Source: Streptomyces sp. SID5910 (GTDB lineage: Bacteria > Actinomycetota > Actinomycetes > Streptomycetales > Streptomycetaceae). From it: a stretch of DNA of 64,000 bases. Position numbers and translations under genes: made by a program. Shown piece after piece: positions 40,134 through 46,592 of this stretch; the stretch's first letter is position 1, and every line of letters starts with the position of its first letter. Where the stretch lies: NCBI RefSeq assembly GCF_009862125.1, contig NZ_WWHX01000398.1:16217-80216 (forward strand), given 5' to 3'. Under the pieces are notes generated by a model that saw only the letters and a program-made list of their open reading frames with translations, made no database searches and was not told the origin of the DNA.

Positions 40134-40145
40134 GTCGTTTTACGC
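40128..40145 (-). promoter_or_regulatory. Palindromic operator (stoperator-like), copy 8, reversed
   Basis: Minus strand GCGTAAAACGACTCACGC; overlaps the stop codon at 40131-40133 and lies 7 bp before the TTGTGT of the next promoter. Confidence 0.7.
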
Positions 40146-40152
40146 GACGCGG

Positions 40153-40182
40153 TTGTGTGGTCGACATAACTTGTGTCATAGT
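40153..40182 (+). promoter_or_regulatory. Putative promoter with GGTCGACATA box (cassette 2)
   Basis: TTGTGT and CATAGT 18 bp apart, with box GGTCGACATA at 40159-40168. It duplicates the arrangement at 37865. Confidence 0.55.
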
Positions 40183-40189
40183 CGTCACA

Positions 40190-40407
40190 CCGCAAGGCAC
40201 TCGCAGAGGGTCGGGCGGCACAACTCCACAGAGAGCAGACCTCCTGCACGTGCTGGCTGTGCAGGCGTAACCATGGGCCTGACGACGCCGAAGAGGACGC
40301 GGAGAGCACCCGCGAGACGGATCGGACCTCCTCCAGGATCACGTAGCCCCCGCCATGGCAGTACTGCTCTCTGTGGGCCCCAGCCCGACCGACACAGAGG
40401 AGCAGCA
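40190..40407 (+). ncRNA. Structured 5' leader, candidate cis-regulatory RNA
   Basis: The ~220 nt between the promoter and the next gene hold no supported gene. CCACAGAGAGCAG (40226-40238) can pair perfectly over 13 bp with CTGCTCTCTGTGG (40364-40376). CTCTGTG (40369-40375) can instead pair with CACAGAG (40393-40399), which adjoins the ribosome binding site GAGGAG. A local hairpin CCTGCAC/GTGCAGG (40243-40265) lies inside. The two pairings are mutually exclusive, as in attenuators and riboswitches. Confidence 0.45.
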
Positions 40408-40650
40408 ATGGACCGACACGACCCGCACAGCACCCGACTTGACGCCTCGAACGTGGTCATCACGGCCCGCCAGGCGGTACCGGGGACCGTAGTTCTTGTC
40501 GAGGGCTGGGCCAGCTTCGCCACGGTCACTGTCGCCCGGTGGGAGCCGGCGGGCGACGGTTACGCCACGCTCTACGGTGCTGACGGAATCGCCCGCGGCA
40601 AGTTCCTTCCCGATGAGTTCCTGGAGGCCGACCCGAAGTCGATCGGCTGA
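40408..40650 (+). CDS. Small hypothetical protein
   Basis: 80 residues, ATG preceded by GAGGAGCAGCA. ITARQAVPGTVVLVEGWASFATVTVARWEP is a beta-barrel pattern; no motif. Its ribosome binding site is the target of the predicted leader structure. Confidence 0.65.
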   Translation: MDRHDPHSTRLDASNVVITARQAVPGTVVLVEGWASFATVTVARWEPAGDGYATLYGADGIARGKFLPDEFLEADPKSIG

Positions 40651-40669
40651 GCGACCCGGAGCCCCACGC

Positions 40670-40700
40670 GAGCCCCTGTCGATTCCGGCGACAGGGGCTC
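40670..40700 (+). terminator. Intrinsic terminator (pair with 39695)
   Basis: GAGCCCCTGTCG pairs with CGACAGGGGCTC around the same ATTCCGG loop as at 39695; the closing pair is G-C instead of A-T, a compensatory change. Confidence 0.85.
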
Positions 40701-40740
40701 CGGTTCACACTCACAACTTACGCACACAGAACGAGGAGCC

Positions 40741-41382
40741 ATGAGAGCACTCCGCCGGCTGGACCCCCTCCTGATTCAAGCCGTCATCGCAGCCGCACTC
40801 TCCTTCGCCCACATCCACGACATCGCGGAGGCCGCGGGGCAGGGCGGGTGGAAGGCGTGGGCCTACCCCGTGTCCGTCGACGTCCTCCTTGTCATGGCCT
40901 GGAAGCGTGTCCGGGAGGCGGAGGAGGGGGAGTCGGTTAAGGCCGCACGCCTGTGGTTCTGGCTCTCCCTGGCGGCGTCCATGAGCGCGAACGTCGCCAC
41001 GGCCGGCGTCGTCGACCTGGAGCACCCGCCGACGATGCTCCGTGTCCTCGTCGCCGCCTGGCCGGTGCTCGCGTTCTTCGGGGGTTCGCTGCTCGTCCAC
41101 TCGCGCAAGGCACCCACGGGCACCAACGAGGGGCCGCAGAAGGCCGCTGAAGAGCCTGTGGGGGAGTCGGTGGAGGAAGTGGTCCCGGAGTCCGTGGAAG
41201 AGCCGCAGAAGCCCGTCCTGGTCACGTACAAGGAAGCCGCCGACATGGCCGGCGTGGCGACGGAGACGATCCGCGGAGCAGCTAACAGCTCCCGGCTCGT
41301 CAAGCACCAGACCATCGAGGGGCCACGCGTCAGCCTCGACGAGGTACGTAAGGTCTACAACAAGCGCCCCGTGGGCGCGTGA
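40741..41382 (+). CDS. DUF2637-like membrane protein with C-terminal HTH
   Basis: 213 residues. Four membrane segments are likely (about 8-27, 40-53, 70-87, 98-120), including VSVDVLLVMAWKR typical of DUF2637 proteins of Streptomyces plasmids and ICEs (Spd-like, plasmid spread). After an acidic linker (EEPVGESVEEVVPESVEE) comes a short MerR/excisionase-like HTH (TYKEAADMAGVATETIRGAA). In a phage, the role is unknown; it may be taken from an integrative element. Confidence 0.7.
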   Translation: MRALRRLDPLLIQAVIAAALSFAHIHDIAEAAGQGGWKAWAYPVSVDVLLVMAWKRVREAEEGESVKAARLWFWLSLAASMSANVATAGVVDLEHPPTMLRVLVAAWPVLAFFGGSLLVHSRKAPTGTNEGPQKAAEEPVGESVEEVVPESVEEPQKPVLVTYKEAADMAGVATETIRGAANSSRLVKHQTIEGPRVSLDEVRKVYNKRPVGA

Positions 41383-41395
41383 AGAAAGGGAGAGC

Positions 41396-41563
41396 ATGAA
41401 CACGGTTCAGGACTCGTACGGGAACGCGATCACGACCCGCGTGAACAAGGATGAAGTCCAGGTCGTCGCGGACGGCGAGACGCGGGCCGACTACACCCCA
41501 GCACAAGCACGCGAACTGGCCGCCGCTCTCCTCCGCGCGGCGGACGAGGCGGAGGGGGTATGA
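41396..41563 (+). CDS. Small hypothetical protein
   Basis: 55 residues, AAGAAAGGGAGAGC upstream. DYTPAQARELAAALLRAADEAEGV matches the helix in the N-domain of the 38852 protein (QARAIAEALIRAADEVE), so the two share a module. Unknown function. Confidence 0.62.
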   Translation: MNTVQDSYGNAITTRVNKDEVQVVADGETRADYTPAQARELAAALLRAADEAEGV

Positions 41564-41805
41564 GCGACTTCGCCGCCTGCTTTATCGCCCGTCAGGTCGC
41601 GAGCGATGAGGAGATCTTCGCCCGCGATGCCCGTTACGCTGCTGACCTGCTCAACTCCATCGCTTCCAACCCCGTGGTAGACGGGGTGACCGCTGGCGAC
41701 CTCGCCCGTCTCTCCGCGCGCGTGACGGAGCTGATCCGCCTAAGCGCGAAGATCGGCGCCATGCGTGAGACGGCGCTGACGTTGACCGCAGAGGGGGCGC
41801 GATGA
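41560..41805 (+). CDS. Small hypothetical helical protein
   Basis: 81 residues at an ATGA overlap. Helical; no recognised motif. Coupled to both neighbours. Confidence 0.6.
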   Translation: MSDFAACFIARQVASDEEIFARDARYAADLLNSIASNPVVDGVTAGDLARLSARVTELIRLSAKIGAMRETALTLTAEGAR

Positions 41806-42002
41806 AGCTCGACGACGACGTGTTGATTACCCTGGAGCGACTGGAACACGTCGACGACGCACCGCTTGTAGCGACGTACCAGCGGTCCTTGCCGGCTCTG
41901 GTGTACCTCGTGGCTGCGCGTTACGTTGAGGACGCCGGGCCAGGTCGCATGCGGATCACCGACGCTGGACGACAGGCGCTCGCCGACCACCGCGCACACT
42001 GA
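41802..42002 (+). CDS. Small winged-helix-like protein
   Basis: 66 residues at an ATGA overlap. PALVYLVAARYVEDAGPGRMRITDAGRQAL is the recognition-helix/wing pattern of small wHTH proteins. Likely DNA-binding; last rightward gene before the leftward regulator pair. Confidence 0.6.
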   Translation: MKLDDDVLITLERLEHVDDAPLVATYQRSLPALVYLVAARYVEDAGPGRMRITDAGRQALADHRAH

Positions 42003-42013
42003 GCACCGCCACG

Positions 42014-42046
42014 AAGGCCCCCGCCATCAGGCAGGGGCCTTCTTTG
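42014..42046 (+). terminator. Bidirectional terminator between convergent genes
   Basis: AAGGCCCC (42014-42021) pairs with GGGGCCTT (42034-42041), followed by CTTTG. It separates the rightward genes from the leftward DUF397 gene. Confidence 0.8.
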
Positions 42047-42060
42047 CGTTGCGGGCCAGA

Positions 42061-42270
42061 TCAGACGTCGCCGCGCTTCACAGCGTCGACGAAGCCCCAC
42101 CACGTGTCGTCGGAGAAGACGACCGCCGGGCCGGCGGGAACCTTGCTGTCGCGCACAGGGAGTGCCGCAGGGACGGCGCCGTGGGCGACCTCGATGCAGT
42201 CGCCCTGATTGCCGCTGTAGGTGGACTTGGTCCAGGCGAAGCCTGCGGCGGAGGAGTCGGGGATGATCAT
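42061..42270 (-). CDS. DUF397 protein (Scr2-like partner)
   Basis: 69 residues. WTKSTYSGNQGDCIEVAHG and VRDSKVPAGPAVVFSDDTWWGFVDAVKRG are the DUF397 signature, a family almost confined to Streptomyces and relatives and usually encoded next to an XRE regulator of the Scr1 type. The start overlaps the regulator's stop by 4 nt. These pairs have been proposed to act as toxin-antitoxin-like or regulatory couples. Confidence 0.9.
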   Translation of the reverse strand: MIIPDSSAAGFAWTKSTYSGNQGDCIEVAHGAVPAALPVRDSKVPAGPAVVFSDDTWWGFVDAVKRGDV

Positions 42271-43121
42271 TGGATGGAGTCCTTCAGTCGTTCAATGAGG
42301 TCGGCTGAGTCGTCGAACGGGAGGGCAGCCGCGCGCAGACGCTCGAAGGCCGACCCGTACCGACTCACTTCCGTATGATCCTCGACGTACAGCGCGTTCG
42401 TCAGGTTCTCCAGGTAGACGACGTCAAGATCGGCCGTCTCAGGGAACCCGAACAACACGAAGCTCCCGATCAGCCCCACGTGCGGTGGGGCGTCGAGCGG
42501 AAGAACTTGTATCGAGACATTCGGAAGCTCTTGTCTGTCGAGCAGCGATTGAAGCTGCTCTTTCATGATCTTCGGCTGGCTCTTCACTCGCGGGTGCAGC
42601 GCAGCCTCATGGATGACGGCCCACAGCTCCAGGGGCTCCGGACGCGTGAGAACGGACTGCCGCGCCATCCGTACTTCGGCCAAGCGGTTGACCTCGTCGG
42701 CCGTCGACGTCATGCCTGTGGCGCCCAGCGTGGCGCGGGCGTAGGCGACAGTCTGTAGGAGCCCTGGAATCAGTGTGGACTGGTACGAGCGCATGGACTG
42801 GGCGTCAGCCTCCAGGCTGATCAGGTCCGCGTAGGCTGGAGAGATCAAGTCTTTGTAGGTCTGCCACCACCCGCGCCGGCTTCCGTGCCGGGCGATGGCC
42901 CGGAGGACTGTGCGGAGGGACTCGTCCTTGGCGTCGTAAAGGTCGAGCAGCTCGTCAAGGTCGTCGGGCTTGATGCCGAGGCGCCCCAGCTCGACGCGGC
43001 CGACCTTCGATTCGGCCATGGACGTGCGAGCGGCGACGTCTTCGAGTTTCAGCCCCTTCGCCTGCCGCAACTGACGGAGCTTCGCCCCAAGCTGCCGCTT
43101 GCGCACTGTCGGCTCTCCCAC
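42267..43121 (-). CDS. XRE-family regulator, Scr1-like (DUF5753 C-terminal domain)
   Basis: 284 residues from GTG 43121; the upstream 47 codons to 43262 look non-coding in character. N-terminal HTH_XRE (LGAKLRQLRQAKGLKLEDVAARTSM...KVGRVELG, about 10-50) and a C-terminal DUF5753-type domain with SYQSTLIPGLLQTVAYARA and the QVLPLDAPPHVGLIGSFVLF core. Typical host-type regulator, here carried inside the prophage beside its right end; it may help keep lysogeny or alter host physiology. The palindrome at 43226 is its likely operator. Confidence 0.88.
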   Translation of the reverse strand: MGEPTVRKRQLGAKLRQLRQAKGLKLEDVAARTSMAESKVGRVELGRLGIKPDDLDELLDLYDAKDESLRTVLRAIARHGSRRGWWQTYKDLISPAYADLISLEADAQSMRSYQSTLIPGLLQTVAYARATLGATGMTSTADEVNRLAEVRMARQSVLTRPEPLELWAVIHEAALHPRVKSQPKIMKEQLQSLLDRQELPNVSIQVLPLDAPPHVGLIGSFVLFGFPETADLDVVYLENLTNALYVEDHTEVSRYGSAFERLRAAALPFDDSADLIERLKDSIQ

Positions 43122-43225
43122 TGCGCCCAACTCGTCCCCGATCCCCTCGTCTCTGTGCCATCTTCGCGCCGCTGGAGCGACGCGGCTACACAGCCTCCCA
43201 CAGATGTGATGCACACGAGAGATCT

Positions 43226-43243
43226 GACTGCGTTTTTGCAGTC
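43226..43243. promoter_or_regulatory. Palindromic operator of the Scr1-like regulator
   Basis: GACTGC-GTTTTT-GCAGTC: perfect 6-bp inverted repeat in the divergent intergenic region between the regulator and the rightward genes. The region around it is AT-rich for this genome. Confidence 0.6.
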
Positions 43244-43368
43244 TTAGTCTGTCGGGTTGCATTCTGTGCCTTCATGGCGACACACTAGACGTGCCATTCC
43301 GCACACGGCGAGTCACCGAATATACGGGGCTTCGTTGTGACGTGTGCCTGATTCCGGGAGGTGGGGGA

Positions 43369-43575
43369 ATGGCGGCTTTACGGAGACGGGGTCCAGTGAC
43401 GTTGACTGACCCGTTTGTGCGAGGGCCGGAGCCGACGCCGGGATGCGACGTTTGCGGGGCGCTAGTCCGGCAGCGTCGGGAGGCGTTGAATCCGAAGAGT
43501 CCGTCGTACGACCTGTCGAAGGCATCGGATCTCCTCGTCGAGATCGGCCGGCACCCCCATGGGAGGCCGCAATGA
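43369..43575 (+). CDS. Small CxxC protein associated with Scr1/DUF397 loci
   Basis: 68 residues from ATG 43369, chosen because GGGAGGTGG precedes it; the in-frame ATG at 43291 lacks a site. DPFVRGPEPTPGCDVCGALVRQRREA is the pattern of small Streptomyces proteins commonly encoded divergently from Scr1-like regulators. A single CxxC may bind metal as a dimer. Function unknown. Confidence 0.7.
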   Translation: MAALRRRGPVTLTDPFVRGPEPTPGCDVCGALVRQRREALNPKSPSYDLSKASDLLVEIGRHPHGRPQ

Positions 43576-43850
43576 GCCGTGACCCGTTCCCCGAAATCTC
43601 GTCGGACGAGGAACTCGACGACGTCTGGGCCGGCTACTACGTCGAGTGCGTGGGGTGCGTTGACATGATCCCCGCTAAGGACGTGGCGGACGCGCACGAC
43701 AAGGACGTAAGCCCCGTTGAGTGGGCGCGACGCCACACGGCAGAGAAGCCGTGGCACACGCGCTTCCGGACGACTCGAATCGTGAACTTCAGCGTGTCGG
43801 CCGACGTGCCGTCGGGGTATCCGCTGGAGCCGCTCCCGTCGGCCCCCTAG
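43572..43850 (+). CDS. DUF7848-like protein
   Basis: 92 residues at an ATGA overlap. YVECVGCVDM and VEWARRHTAEKPWHTRFRTTRI resemble small Streptomyces proteins with a conserved WxxRHTAExxHxxFR motif. A zinc-finger-like role is possible. Last gene of the prophage. Confidence 0.7.
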   Translation: MSRDPFPEISSDEELDDVWAGYYVECVGCVDMIPAKDVADAHDKDVSPVEWARRHTAEKPWHTRFRTTRIVNFSVSADVPSGYPLEPLPSAP

Positions 43851-43893
43851 ACCCGCGGACCGGGCGCCCGTGCGCCTGGCTCGCGGTGGGCGC

Positions 43894-43951
43894 GACGGGG
43901 AGTGTGGCGCCCCCGTTGAGGTCGGCAGGCGCCAACCTCGCACTCCCCGTC
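43894..43951. repeat. Inverted repeat near right prophage end
   Basis: GACGGGGAGTG (43894-43904) and CACTCCCCGTC (43941-43951) are perfect 11-bp inverted arms; GGCGC/GCGCC inside extends the pairing. It lies in the 315-bp gene-free stretch 43,851-44,165, which also holds the terminator at 44053 and the attachment site. Confidence 0.6.
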
Positions 43952-44052
43952 CGCGTCCAATCCCTCGTCCTGTGGCCGCTCCTCGTGGCGGGACAAGGGC
44001 CCCCGCCCGACGCCGACACCCCTAGTCAGTCAGGGGGTTCGGGCGGACGAAG

Positions 44053-44088
44053 TCCCGCTCACTCGTTATGAGGTGAGCGGGGCTTCTT
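44053..44088 (+). terminator. Terminator hairpin at prophage end
   Basis: CCCGCTCA pairs with TGAGCGGG around CTCGTTATGAGG, followed by GCTTCTTCG. It would insulate host genes from prophage transcription. Confidence 0.7.
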
Positions 44089-44109
44089 CGTTTCCGCAGG
44101 TCAGAGGGG

Positions 44110-44160
44110 GTGGTAAGCTAAGGTAGCAAAGAGACCGGATCTTCCGCAGCGACCACTACC
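44110..44160. other. attR: right prophage-chromosome junction
   Basis: Reading upstream from ATG 44166 in frame, codons for IFRSDHYLA continue the conserved N-terminal region of the oxidoreductase family back to about 44135; before that the frame diverges and meets a TAG at 44117. The crossover should therefore lie at about 44130-44145, around CTTCCGCAGCGAC. The exact core needs the attL side. Confidence 0.7.
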
Positions 44161-44165
44161 TCGCC

Positions 44166-44966
44166 ATGGGTTCCGTGGACGGCCTTCCCGGCCCCACGGA
44201 CGCCTGGATCACCCTCGCCGGCCTCGCCCGCGAGACCCGGCGCATCCGGCTCGGCACGCTCATGACGGCCGGCACCTTCCGGCTGCCCGGCGTGCTCGCC
44301 ATCCAGGTCGCCCAGGTCGACCAGATGTCCGGCGGCCGCGTCGAGCTGGGCCTCGGCGCCGGCTGGTTCGAGCAGGAGCACAAGGCGTACGGCATCCCCT
44401 TCCCGAAGGAGAAGTTCGCGCGCCTGGAGGAGCAGCTGGCGATCGTCACCGGTCTGTGGGCCACGGAGACCGGCAAGACCTTCGACTTCCACGGGAAGTT
44501 CTACGACCTCACCGAGTCGCCCGCGCTGCCCAAGCCCGCCCAGGCGAAGGTCCCCGTGCTCATCGGCGGCCACGGCGCCACCCGCACCCCGCGTCTCGCC
44601 GCGCGGTACGCCGACGAGTTCAACATCCCGTTCGCCTCGATCGAGGACACCGAGCGCCAGTTCGGCCGGGTGCGGGCCGCCGCCGAGGAGGCCGGCCGCG
44701 GCGCCGACGCGCTGACCTACTCCAACGCCCTGGTCGTGTGCGTCGGCAAGGACGACGCCGAGGTCGCCCGCCGGGCCGCCGTGATCGGCCGCGAGGTCGA
44801 CGAGCTGAAGGCCAACGGGCTGGCGGGCTCCCCGGCCGAGGTCGTCGACAAGATCGGCCGCTACGCCGCCGTCGGCGCCCAGCGGATCTACCTCCAGATC
44901 CTCGACCTCGACGACCTGGACCACCTGGAGCTGATCTCCGCCCAGGTGCAGGCGCAGCTGGCCTGA
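44166..44966 (+). CDS. LLM-class F420-dependent oxidoreductase, 5' end lost to prophage
   Basis: 266 residues from the first ATG left after integration. The body is a luciferase-like TIM barrel: LAGLARETRRIRLGTLMTAG, the QVDQMSGGRVELGLGAGWFEQEH block typical of F420-binding members, and HGATRTPRLAARYADEFN. Full-length relatives begin with ~35-40 more residues that form the first beta strand (MRFGIF...), now on the other side of the prophage. The remaining protein is probably inactive and lacks its own promoter and ribosome binding site. Confidence 0.85.
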   Translation: MGSVDGLPGPTDAWITLAGLARETRRIRLGTLMTAGTFRLPGVLAIQVAQVDQMSGGRVELGLGAGWFEQEHKAYGIPFPKEKFARLEEQLAIVTGLWATETGKTFDFHGKFYDLTESPALPKPAQAKVPVLIGGHGATRTPRLAARYADEFNIPFASIEDTERQFGRVRAAAEEAGRGADALTYSNALVVCVGKDDAEVARRAAVIGREVDELKANGLAGSPAEVVDKIGRYAAVGAQRIYLQILDLDDLDHLELISAQVQAQLA

Positions 44967-45035
44967 GGACGCCTCTCGAATAACCGAAGGCGCCGGTCAC
45001 CCGCCCCGTGCGATGGTGTGACGGTCGTCCTGCCG

Positions 45036-45063
45036 GAGCCCCCGGGGAACACCCTGGGGGCTC
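45036..45063 (+). terminator. Terminator hairpin after oxidoreductase
   Basis: GAGCCCCC (45036-45043) pairs with GGGGGCTC (45056-45063), 12-nt loop. No T-tract. Confidence 0.65.
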
Positions 45064-45122
45064 TCGCGCGCACGGCGCCCACGCAGTCGTCCGCACCGAC
45101 CCCGACCCGGCCGGAGAGGCCC

Positions 45123-46592
45123 ATGTTCCTGACCGTCACCACCACCGGCACCCCCGAGCGCCCCGCGACCGACCTCGGTTTCCTGCTGCACAAGCATCCC
45201 GACAAGGCGCAGACGTTCTCCACCTCCTTCGGCACGGCCCACGTGCTCTACCCCGAGGCGGATGAGCAGCGCTGCACGGCGGCGCTGCTGCTGGAGGTCG
45301 ACGCGGTGGCGCTGGTCAGGCGCGGCAAGGGCAAGGGCCGGGGCGGCGCCCCCGACGCGGCTCTCGCGCAGTACGTCAACGACCGCCCCTACGCGGCCTC
45401 TTCGCTCCTCGCCGTCGCGCTGAGCAACGTCTTCTCCAGCGCCATGCGCGGCGTGTGCAAGGCCCGCCCCGAGCGTGCCGCCGAGCCGCTGCCGCTGCGC
45501 GTCGAGGTGCCCGCGCTGCCCGCCCGCGGCGGCCCCGGCCTCGTACGCCGCCTGTTCGAGCCGCTCGGCTGGGCGGTCACCGTCGAAACGGTCCAGCTGG
45601 ACACCGAGTTCCCCGAGTGGGGCGACTCGCGCTACGTCCGCCTGGTCCTGGAGTCCGACTCCCTCACCCTCTCCCACGCCCTGCGCCACCTCTACGTGCT
45701 CCTGCCGGTGCTCGACGACGCCAAGCACTACTGGGTCTCGCCGGACGAGGTCGACAAGCTGATGCGGGCGGGCGGCGCCTGGCTGTACTTCCACCCCGAG
45801 ATGAAGCTGATCACCAGCCGCTTCCTGTCCCGCCGCTGGTCCCTGACCCGGGACGCGATGGAACGCCTGGAGCTGATCCGGCTGGCCGAGACCGACGACA
45901 GCGAGGTCGAGGAGATCGACAACGCCGTCGAGGAGGAGACCGAGCAGGAGGAGAAGCCCACCCCGCTCGCCGTGCGGCGCCGCGAGGCGATCCTCACCGC
46001 CCTGCGGGACCACTCCGCCGCCCGCGTCCTCGACCTCGGCTGCGGCGAGGGCCACCTCGTGCGGGAACTCCTCAAGGACCCGCGGTTCACCGAGATCGTC
46101 GGCACCGACGTGTCCGTGCGCGCCCTCACCATCGCCGCCCGGCGGCTCAAGCTGGACCGCATGGGCGAGCGGCAGGCCGCGCGCGTCAGCCTCTTCCAGG
46201 GCTCCCTCGCCTACACCGACAAGCGCCTCAAGGGCTACGACGCCGCCGTGCTCAGCGAGGTGATCGAGCACCTGGACCTGCCGAGGCTGCCCGCCCTGGA
46301 GTACGCCGTGTTCGGCGCGGCCCGCCCCCGCACGGTCGTCGTCACCACGCCGAACGTCGAGTACAACGTGCGCTGGGAGTCCCTGCCCGCCGGACACGTC
46401 CGCCACCGCGACCACCGCTTCGAGTGGACCCGCGAGGAGTTCCGCACCTGGGCACGGGCGGTTGCCGAACGGCACGGCTACGACGTGGAGTTCCGCCCCG
46501 TCGGACCCGACGACCCCGAGGTGGGCCCGCCCACGCAGCTGGCCGTGTTCACCACAGAGACCGTGACCGAGAAGGAGGCGAAGGCCGCATGA
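45123..46592 (+). CDS. hen1: 3' terminal RNA ribose 2'-O-methyltransferase Hen1
   Basis: 489 residues. The N-terminal half (MFLTVTTTGTPERPATDLGFLLHKHPDK...) is the bacterial Hen1 N-domain that contacts Pnkp; an acidic linker (about 255-285) leads to the methyltransferase with SAM motif VLDLGCGEGHLVREL (about 302) and the metal motif EVIEHLDLP (about 379). Hen1 marks repaired RNA 3' ends with a 2'-O-methyl so that they resist renewed cutting by ribotoxins. The next gene overlaps by 4 nt, forming the Hen1-Pnkp operon. Confidence 0.95.
   Translation: MFLTVTTTGTPERPATDLGFLLHKHPDKAQTFSTSFGTAHVLYPEADEQRCTAALLLEVDAVALVRRGKGKGRGGAPDAALAQYVNDRPYAASSLLAVALSNVFSSAMRGVCKARPERAAEPLPLRVEVPALPARGGPGLVRRLFEPLGWAVTVETVQLDTEFPEWGDSRYVRLVLESDSLTLSHALRHLYVLLPVLDDAKHYWVSPDEVDKLMRAGGAWLYFHPEMKLITSRFLSRRWSLTRDAMERLELIRLAETDDSEVEEIDNAVEEETEQEEKPTPLAVRRREAILTALRDHSAARVLDLGCGEGHLVRELLKDPRFTEIVGTDVSVRALTIAARRLKLDRMGERQAARVSLFQGSLAYTDKRLKGYDAAVLSEVIEHLDLPRLPALEYAVFGAARPRTVVVTTPNVEYNVRWESLPAGHVRHRDHRFEWTREEFRTWARAVAERHGYDVEFRPVGPDDPEVGPPTQLAVFTTETVTEKEAKAA

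Larger units (their letters stand above)
1..44135. mobile_element. Streptomyces siphoprophage, right part (left end outside window)
   Basis: A continuous set of phage genes (tail, lysis, nucleotide metabolism, DNA replication, RDF, regulators) fills this interval and stops abruptly inside a host oxidoreductase gene near 44,120-44,140. Head, terminase and integrase genes and attL are not seen and must lie to the left. Gene content (gp3-type RDF, A-family polymerase, primase/SF3 helicase, dNMP kinase) points to the phiC31/R4-like actinophages. All structural and replication genes read rightward; only the DUF397/XRE pair near the right end reads leftward. The tail, lysis and replication genes are open and intact, so the prophage may be functional. 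Confidence 0.93.

Noticed and set aside
42267..43262. Longer XRE regulator starting at 43262
   Set aside because: The extra 47 residues lack family similarity, and the extension would cover the palindromic operator at 43226.
42061..43850. Classical toxin-antitoxin pair
   Set aside because: Neither protein matches a known toxin fold; the Scr1/DUF397 pair is kept as a regulator couple with only a proposed toxin-antitoxin-like behaviour.
1..44135. CRISPR array or RNA-guided system in the prophage
   Set aside because: No regularly spaced repeats were seen; the Cas4-like nuclease at 16662 is a phage recombination exonuclease without cas neighbours.
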